Shown here: positions 59,867-64,000 of the stretch, in pieces
Layout: every line of letters begins with the position of its first letter
Position numbering within the stretch: position 1 is the first letter of the stretch
Assembly (NCBI RefSeq): GCF_016805985.1
Contig: NZ_CP017661.1
Span: 682,001-746,000, forward strand
From: Microbacterium sp. JZ31
GTDB taxonomy: Bacteria > Actinomycetota > Actinomycetes > Actinomycetales > Microbacteriaceae
Length of the DNA: 64,000 bases
Direction of reading: 5' to 3'
Made by a program: the position numbers and the translations under genes
Notes under the pieces: model-generated
What the model was told of the DNA's origin: nothing
Databases searched by the model: none
The model's input: the letters and a program-made list of their open reading frames with translations, nothing else

Positions 59867-61120
59867 TCACTCGAACGACTCGGCGTTCTCGTAGCCCTGG
59901 CCGTTGTAGCGCTGCACGACGACCGCCGAGACGGCGGGCTGTCCGTCCTGCGTGGTGTCGATCGACGTGCCCTCGAGCATGAGCGGCGCGGTGAAGCCCG
60001 TGATGCCGCCGAGCGCCTCCATGAAGCTCTCGCGCGTGGGCTCCTCCATGGCGCCGAACGCCTCCTCCAGCGTCGCGCCGACCATGTAGCTCCACATGCA
60101 GTGCGGGAAGTCGGGCGTCGTCGTGTAGTCGCCCGCGTGCTCCTCGAGCGCGGCGAGGAACGTCGTGACGTCCTCGTCCTCCGCGAACGCCGGGCTCTGG
60201 GGCGCCTTCGAGAACGACACCGAGTAGAAGCCGTCGTCGGCGTTCGCGCCGGCCGGGCCGAGGATGGCGCCGGGGCTCGACGTGTTGGACGGCAGGAACC
60301 AGCTCGGCGCCCACGACAGCTCGCGCGCCTTCTCGATCGTGGCGATCGTCAGCGGGGTGATCGACATCGCGTTGAAGAACACATCCGCGCCGCTCGCCGC
60401 GAGCTCGGTGAGCTGGGCGTCGACCGAGGTGTCCGTGGCCTCGTAGGTGAGCTCCTTCACGATCTCGATGTTGTCCGCGCCCTCGATCGCCGACTTGAAG
60501 CCCTCGACGTAGCCGTCGCCGTAGTCGTCGTTCTGGGACAGGATCGCCACTTTGTGGTCCTCGGTCGACGACGCCAGCAGCTCGCCGAACGCGGCGCCCT
60601 CGTTCTGGTAGATCGGCACGAAGCCGAGCTGCCACGGGCTCTCGGCGCGGTCGCTGAAGATCGGGTCGCCGGTCATCACGAGCACCTGCGGCACCTCCTC
60701 CTCGATCGCCGCCTCGCGGTACGCGCGGTTGGTGGGGGTGCCGAGGCCCGACGTGAACGCGAAGACGTTCGCCTGGTTCTGCTGGAAGTTCGACAGCGCC
60801 TTCTGCGGGTCGTACGCGTCGTCGTACGCCTCGATCGTGACCTCGCGGGTGTTGCCGTCGCCGAACTCGATCGGGCCCGCCTCGCCGAAGTACGCCACGA
60901 GGCCCGCGACCGTGCAGTTGCCGGGACCGGCAGTGCCGCCGGACAGCGGCGTCGTGACGCCGAGCGTGATGCTGTCGTCCGTGATGCCGGGGCTCGCCGC
61001 GGCCTCGCCGCCGCCCTCGGGGTCCGCTCCGGCGTCGGCGCCGCGCGAACAGCCCGCGAGCGTGAGCGCGAGGATCGATCCGACGGCGACGATGCCGGCG
61101 GTCTTGCTGCGCATGTTCAT
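59867..61120 (-). CDS. Branched-chain amino-acid-type ABC binding lipoprotein (LivJ/K family)
   Basis: 417 residues. Signal MNMRSKTAGIVAVGSILALT with lipobox LAGC (Cys ~24), then a Gly/Ala/Asp linker. Peripla_BP_6 features: DDSITLGVTTPLSGGTAGPG, AYDDAYDPQKALSNFQQ, VPQVLVMTGDP, VAILSQNDDYGDGYVEGFKSAIEG and ADVFFNAMSITPLTIATIEKA. AAGG precedes the first ATG. Gene order with LivM, LivH, LivF and LivG is standard but the receptor is last in transcription. Ligand may be amino acid, amide, urea or aromatic acid. Confidence 0.92.
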   Translation of the reverse strand: MNMRSKTAGIVAVGSILALTLAGCSRGADAGADPEGGGEAAASPGITDDSITLGVTTPLSGGTAGPGNCTVAGLVAYFGEAGPIEFGDGNTREVTIEAYDDAYDPQKALSNFQQNQANVFAFTSGLGTPTNRAYREAAIEEEVPQVLVMTGDPIFSDRAESPWQLGFVPIYQNEGAAFGELLASSTEDHKVAILSQNDDYGDGYVEGFKSAIEGADNIEIVKELTYEATDTSVDAQLTELAASGADVFFNAMSITPLTIATIEKARELSWAPSWFLPSNTSSPGAILGPAGANADDGFYSVSFSKAPQSPAFAEDEDVTTFLAALEEHAGDYTTTPDFPHCMWSYMVGATLEEAFGAMEEPTRESFMEALGGITGFTAPLMLEGTSIDTTQDGQPAVSAVVVQRYNGQGYENAESFE

Positions 61121-61140
61121 GCTGACCTTCTCTCTGGTGA

Positions 61141-62148
61141 TCACTGCTGGGTGGGGGACTGCGTGCCGCGCTTGCGCGCGAGGCGACGGACGACGCGGGG
61201 GAGGCTCGCGATGCCGCCCGGCAGGACGAACAGCACGATGAGCAGGATGGCTCCCTGGATCAGGGAGGTCAGGGTCGCGTCGATCTCGTTCGTCACGTTC
61301 GGCACGAGCACGTAGTACGCGCCGCCGATCAGCGATCCGATGATCGATCCGGCGCCGCCGATGACCATCGACGCGAGCAGGCTGATCGAGTGGTGGAAGG
61401 CGAGCGTCTCGGGCGAGGTGTACTGCACGACCACCATGTACAGGAAGCCGCTCACGCCGCCGATCATCGCGGCGATCGTGAACGCCATCACCTTGTACCG
61501 GTACGGCGAGATGCCCATGGACGACGCGACGGCCTCGTTCTCCTTCACGATCGCCAGCGCCCGGCCGAACTTGCCGCGCACGAGGTTCGTCACCAGCACG
61601 AACACGACGGCCGCGATCGCGAGCACGATGTAGTACTGCCAGATGTCGTCGAGATCGCTGCCGAACCAGTCGGGCGCGGACGTGAACCGGGCCGAGGTGC
61701 CCTGCGAGCCGCCGGTCCAGTCGGCCAGGCGCTTGGCGAGCGGGACGCCGATGATCGGCAGCGCGATCGTGACCATCGCGATCGCGAGACCGCCGAGCCG
61801 CGCGGCCGCGAGGGCCACGACATAGCCGGCGACGCCGGGGATCAGCACCGCGAGCACGAACACCAGCGCGACGTTCCAGCCCTCGTTCACGCCGTACGCC
61901 GTGACGTACGCACCGAGGCCGAGGAAGAAGATCTGACCGAGCGAGACCTGTCCGGTATATCCCATGATCACGTTCAGGCCGAGCACCGCGACGGCGAAGA
62001 CGCCGATGCGGGCCAGGGCCTGGTTCGTCGCGGGATCGAGGTTCCACGGTGCCAGGACGAGCACGAGCGCGACGAGGACGGCGAGGCCGATGCGCACCCA
62101 GCGGGTGTTCCAGAGCGCTGGGCGCTTCACAGACGTGTCCCTCCCCAT
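61141..62148 (-). CDS. livM: Branched-chain amino-acid-type ABC permease (LivM)
   Basis: 335 residues with eight to ten membrane segments. LIGYSG-type motif reads VIMGYTGQVSLGQIFFLGLGAY (~55-76, in parts) and the ATPase-contact region GRALAIVKENEAVASSMGISPYRYKVMAFTIAAMIGGVSG is clear. A basic C-terminus (VVRRLARKRGTQSP) is cytoplasmic. The ATG shares a base with the LivH stop (TGATG). Confidence 0.92.
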   Translation of the reverse strand: MGRDTSVKRPALWNTRWVRIGLAVLVALVLVLAPWNLDPATNQALARIGVFAVAVLGLNVIMGYTGQVSLGQIFFLGLGAYVTAYGVNEGWNVALVFVLAVLIPGVAGYVVALAAARLGGLAIAMVTIALPIIGVPLAKRLADWTGGSQGTSARFTSAPDWFGSDLDDIWQYYIVLAIAAVVFVLVTNLVRGKFGRALAIVKENEAVASSMGISPYRYKVMAFTIAAMIGGVSGFLYMVVVQYTSPETLAFHHSISLLASMVIGGAGSIIGSLIGGAYYVLVPNVTNEIDATLTSLIQGAILLIVLFVLPGGIASLPRVVRRLARKRGTQSPTQQ

Positions 62149-63029
62149 CAGACGCGCACCACGGTCTTGCGCCCGAACAGGCCCTGCGGTCGCACGAGCA
62201 GCACGATGAACAGCAGGATGAACGGCACGGCGATCTTCAGGTCGTGTCCGATGAACGGCACGTACACCGCGGCGAGGTTCTCCAGCACGCCGATCAGCCA
62301 CGCCGCGACGACGACGCCGATCGGGCTGGTCGCGCCGCCGAGGATCACGGCGGCCAGCGCGTACACGAGCGCGCCGTCGAGCATGCCGGGCGTGAGCGAC
62401 AGGCGGGGGGCGACGAGAGCGCCGGCGACCGCGCCGAGGGCGGCGGCGAGGCCCCAGCCGACCATCAGCAGGCGCCCGACCGGCAGGCCGGAGAAGGACG
62501 ACGAGCGCGGATTGTCGGCGACCGCCCGCAGCGCGAGCCCGACCTTGGTCTTCTGGAACAGCACCTGCAGCAGCACCATGATGGCGGCGATCACGACGAA
62601 CGTGCCGAGCGATCGCCAGCTGATGGCGGCGCCCAGCAGCGTGAACGAGTCGCCGGGGAAGAGCGAGGGGAACTGCAGGTTGTTGTAGGACCAGATCCAG
62701 CCGCAGATTCCGGTGATCAGCGTGAGCAGACCCACCGTCACGACGACGGCGGTGTCGGGGTCGCCGCCCTCGAAGCGCCGCATCAGCAGGCGCTCGATCG
62801 CCGCGCCCAGCGCGAACGAGATCGCCACCGCGATCAGGATGGCGAGGATCAACGGCATGCCCATTCCGAGGAAGGCATACGCCAGGTAGGCGGAGAGCAC
62901 GGCCATGCCGCCCTGCGCGAAGTTGATCATGCCCGTCGACTGGTTGACGATCACGATCGCGAGCGCGAGGGCCGCGTAGATCGAGCCCATGGCGAGGCCG
63001 TCGACGACAAGCTGGATGAAGGTGCCCAC
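62148..63029 (-). CDS. livH: Branched-chain amino-acid-type ABC permease (LivH)
   Basis: 293 residues. Family opening FIQLVVDGLAMGSIYAALALAIVIVNQSTGMINFAQGGMAVLSAYLAY and contact loop VGLALRAVADNPRSSSFSGLPVGRLLMVGWGLAAALGAVAG are diagnostic (in parts). Pairs with LivM as the heterodimeric channel. It begins one base after the LivF stop. Confidence 0.93.
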   Translation of the reverse strand: MGTFIQLVVDGLAMGSIYAALALAIVIVNQSTGMINFAQGGMAVLSAYLAYAFLGMGMPLILAILIAVAISFALGAAIERLLMRRFEGGDPDTAVVVTVGLLTLITGICGWIWSYNNLQFPSLFPGDSFTLLGAAISWRSLGTFVVIAAIMVLLQVLFQKTKVGLALRAVADNPRSSSFSGLPVGRLLMVGWGLAAALGAVAGALVAPRLSLTPGMLDGALVYALAAVILGGATSPIGVVVAAWLIGVLENLAAVYVPFIGHDLKIAVPFILLFIVLLVRPQGLFGRKTVVRV

Positions 63030-63030
63030 G

Positions 63031-63741
63031 TCAGCCTCCCAGGTACGCGCGTCGGATCTCGTCCCTGCCCCTCAGCTCGGCCGACGTGCCCGTGAGCACG
63101 CTGCGGCCGGTCTCGAGCACCGTGGCGGTGTCGACGATGCTGAAGGCGAGGTTGGCGTTCTGCTCGACGACGAGCATCGCGATGCCCGATTCGAGCCGGA
63201 GGCGGCGGATCGCCTCGTAGACGTTCTTCGCGGTACTGGGGGCGAGGCCCAGCGACGGCTCGTCGAGGATGAGCAGTCGCGGCTTGGCCATGAACGCCCG
63301 CCCCACGGCGAGCATCTGCTGCTCGCCGCCCGAGAGCGCGGACGCGTTCGAGGAGATCCGCTCCCGGAGGTTCGGGAAGAGCTCGAGCAGGTAGTCGACG
63401 TCGGTCGCGAGCCCTCGGCGGTCCTTGCGCAGATATGCGCCGACCATCAGGTTCTCGCGCACCGTCAGGTTCGGCAGGGTCCCGCGGCCCTCCGGCACAT
63501 GGGCGATGCCGCGCGCCGCGACCTGATCGGGCCGCAGACCCCGGATGTCCTCGCCGTCGAAGACGATCCGGCCGGTCGTGCGCACCACGCCGCTGATCGC
63601 GCGCAGCGTCGTCGTCTTCCCGGCGCCGTTCGCGCCGAGGATGCCCACCGCGCCGCCCTCGGGAACGCTCAGCGAGACGCCCTCCAGCACCTGCACGGGT
63701 CCGTAGGACGCGGTGACGTCGACGAGCTCAAGCAGCGTCAT
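63031..63741 (-). CDS. livF: Branched-chain amino-acid-type ABC ATPase (LivF)
   Basis: 236 residues, standard LivF length. Walker A GANGAGKTTTLRAI (~37), signature LSGGEQQMLAVGRAFM, Walker B RLLILDEPSLGLAPS, H-loop MLVVEQNANLAFSI. ATG at 63741 overlaps the 3' end of LivG by 14 bases. Confidence 0.95.
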   Translation of the reverse strand: MTLLELVDVTASYGPVQVLEGVSLSVPEGGAVGILGANGAGKTTTLRAISGVVRTTGRIVFDGEDIRGLRPDQVAARGIAHVPEGRGTLPNLTVRENLMVGAYLRKDRRGLATDVDYLLELFPNLRERISSNASALSGGEQQMLAVGRAFMAKPRLLILDEPSLGLAPSTAKNVYEAIRRLRLESGIAMLVVEQNANLAFSIVDTATVLETGRSVLTGTSAELRGRDEIRRAYLGG

Positions 63742-64000
63742 CCGCGGCCTCTTTCCCGATGTAGGCCTCGATCACGCGCGGATCGGACTGCGCCTGCGCG
63801 GCGGTGCCCTCCATCAGCTTGCGGCCGTGGTCGAGCACGACGACGCGGTCGGTGAGGGCCGAGATGAGGCCCATATGGTGCTCGACGATCACGACCGTCA
63901 CATCGGCGTGAACGCGCAGGTCGCGCACGGTCGCGATGAAGCGCTCGACCTCGCCGTGCGACAGGCCGGCGGCGGGCTCGTCGAGCAGCAGGAGCCGCGG
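63728..64000 (-). CDS. livG: Branched-chain amino-acid-type ABC ATPase (LivG), cut by window end
   Basis: Only the last ~90 residues are inside the window. Walker B RLLLLDEPAAGLSHGE, then VTVVIVEHHMGLISALTDRVVVLDHG with the H-loop His and the LivG-type C-terminus (DPRVIEAYIGKE). The reading frame is open to base 64000. Partner of LivF. Confidence 0.92.
   Translation of the reverse strand, partial: PRLLLLDEPAAGLSHGEVERFIATVRDLRVHADVTVVIVEHHMGLISALTDRVVVLDHGRKLMEGTAAQAQSDPRVIEAYIGKEAADDAA

Noticed and set aside
1..64000. CRISPR arrays, tRNA/rRNA genes, insertion sequences, prophage or origin boxes
   Set aside because: None recognised on either strand: no regularly spaced repeats, tRNA arms, transposase or DnaA-box cluster.

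Overview
The window is about 70% GC with the codon bias, leaderless regulator starts and family content of a high-GC Gram-positive actinobacterium. GTP-type PEP carboxykinase, a RamB-like acetate regulator, lipoprotein binding proteins and paired sigma factors with built-in anti-sigma regions point to Microbacteriaceae, most likely Microbacterium or a close relative (inference, no database search). I see no rRNA, tRNA, CRISPR array, insertion sequence or phage gene. Genes are tightly packed: no gap exceeds 300 bases. The longest, upstream of glyA, holds a riboswitch.

Region 1 (1-13.5 kb) looks like housekeeping. It has two tandem ECF-type sigma factors with C-terminal zinc-finger/membrane extensions, then glyA-folD behind a ZTP (pfl) riboswitch. 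A RamB-like regulator is divergent from pckG. An IclR regulator sits upstream of pobA (4-hydroxybenzoate 3-hydroxylase), followed by a Bcr/CflA exporter.

Region 2 (13.4-25.7 kb) is transport and CoA chemistry. A minus-strand nitrate/sulfonate-type ABC importer (binding protein, two permeases, ATPase) leads into the exporter. Divergent from it is a plus-strand run of eight genes: polar amino-acid-type ABC importer, CapA-family phosphoesterase, CaiB-type CoA-transferase, two 2-hydroxyacyl-CoA dehydratase-family subunits and an MFS exporter. The first seven are joined by start/stop overlaps. The dehydratase-like subunits seem to lack most iron-sulfur cysteines and no activase is nearby. I consider this the most novel system here.

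Region 3 (25.7-42.2 kb) is a catabolic island: MarR and PaaX regulators, an HtaA-domain protein, an iron/spermidine-type ABC importer whose permease and ATPase are interleaved with two unusual cytochromes P450, and a plus-strand operon of SDR, amidohydrolase, acyl-CoA dehydrogenase, MaoC hydratase and acyl-CoA ligase followed by a secreted tannase/feruloyl esterase. The permease is split by a one-base frameshift.

Region 4 (42.2-45.2 kb) has an alpha/beta hydrolase and an ABC exporter preceded by a 66-residue HTH protein with a palindromic operator.

Region 5 (45.2-56.9 kb) is a ten-gene minus-strand operon: split transketolase, zinc dehydrogenase, ribose-type ABC importer, two SDRs, a TIM-barrel epimerase and an aldehyde dehydrogenase. 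It reads from a clear promoter covered by an 18-base (9+9) inverted repeat, with a divergent MarR gene. There is no sugar kinase, which suggests oxidation and C2 transfer on a non-phosphorylated sugar or polyol.

Region 6 (56.9-64 kb) holds a secreted gamma-glutamyltransferase, a GntR/FCD regulator and a branched-chain amino-acid-type importer (Liv) cut by the window end.
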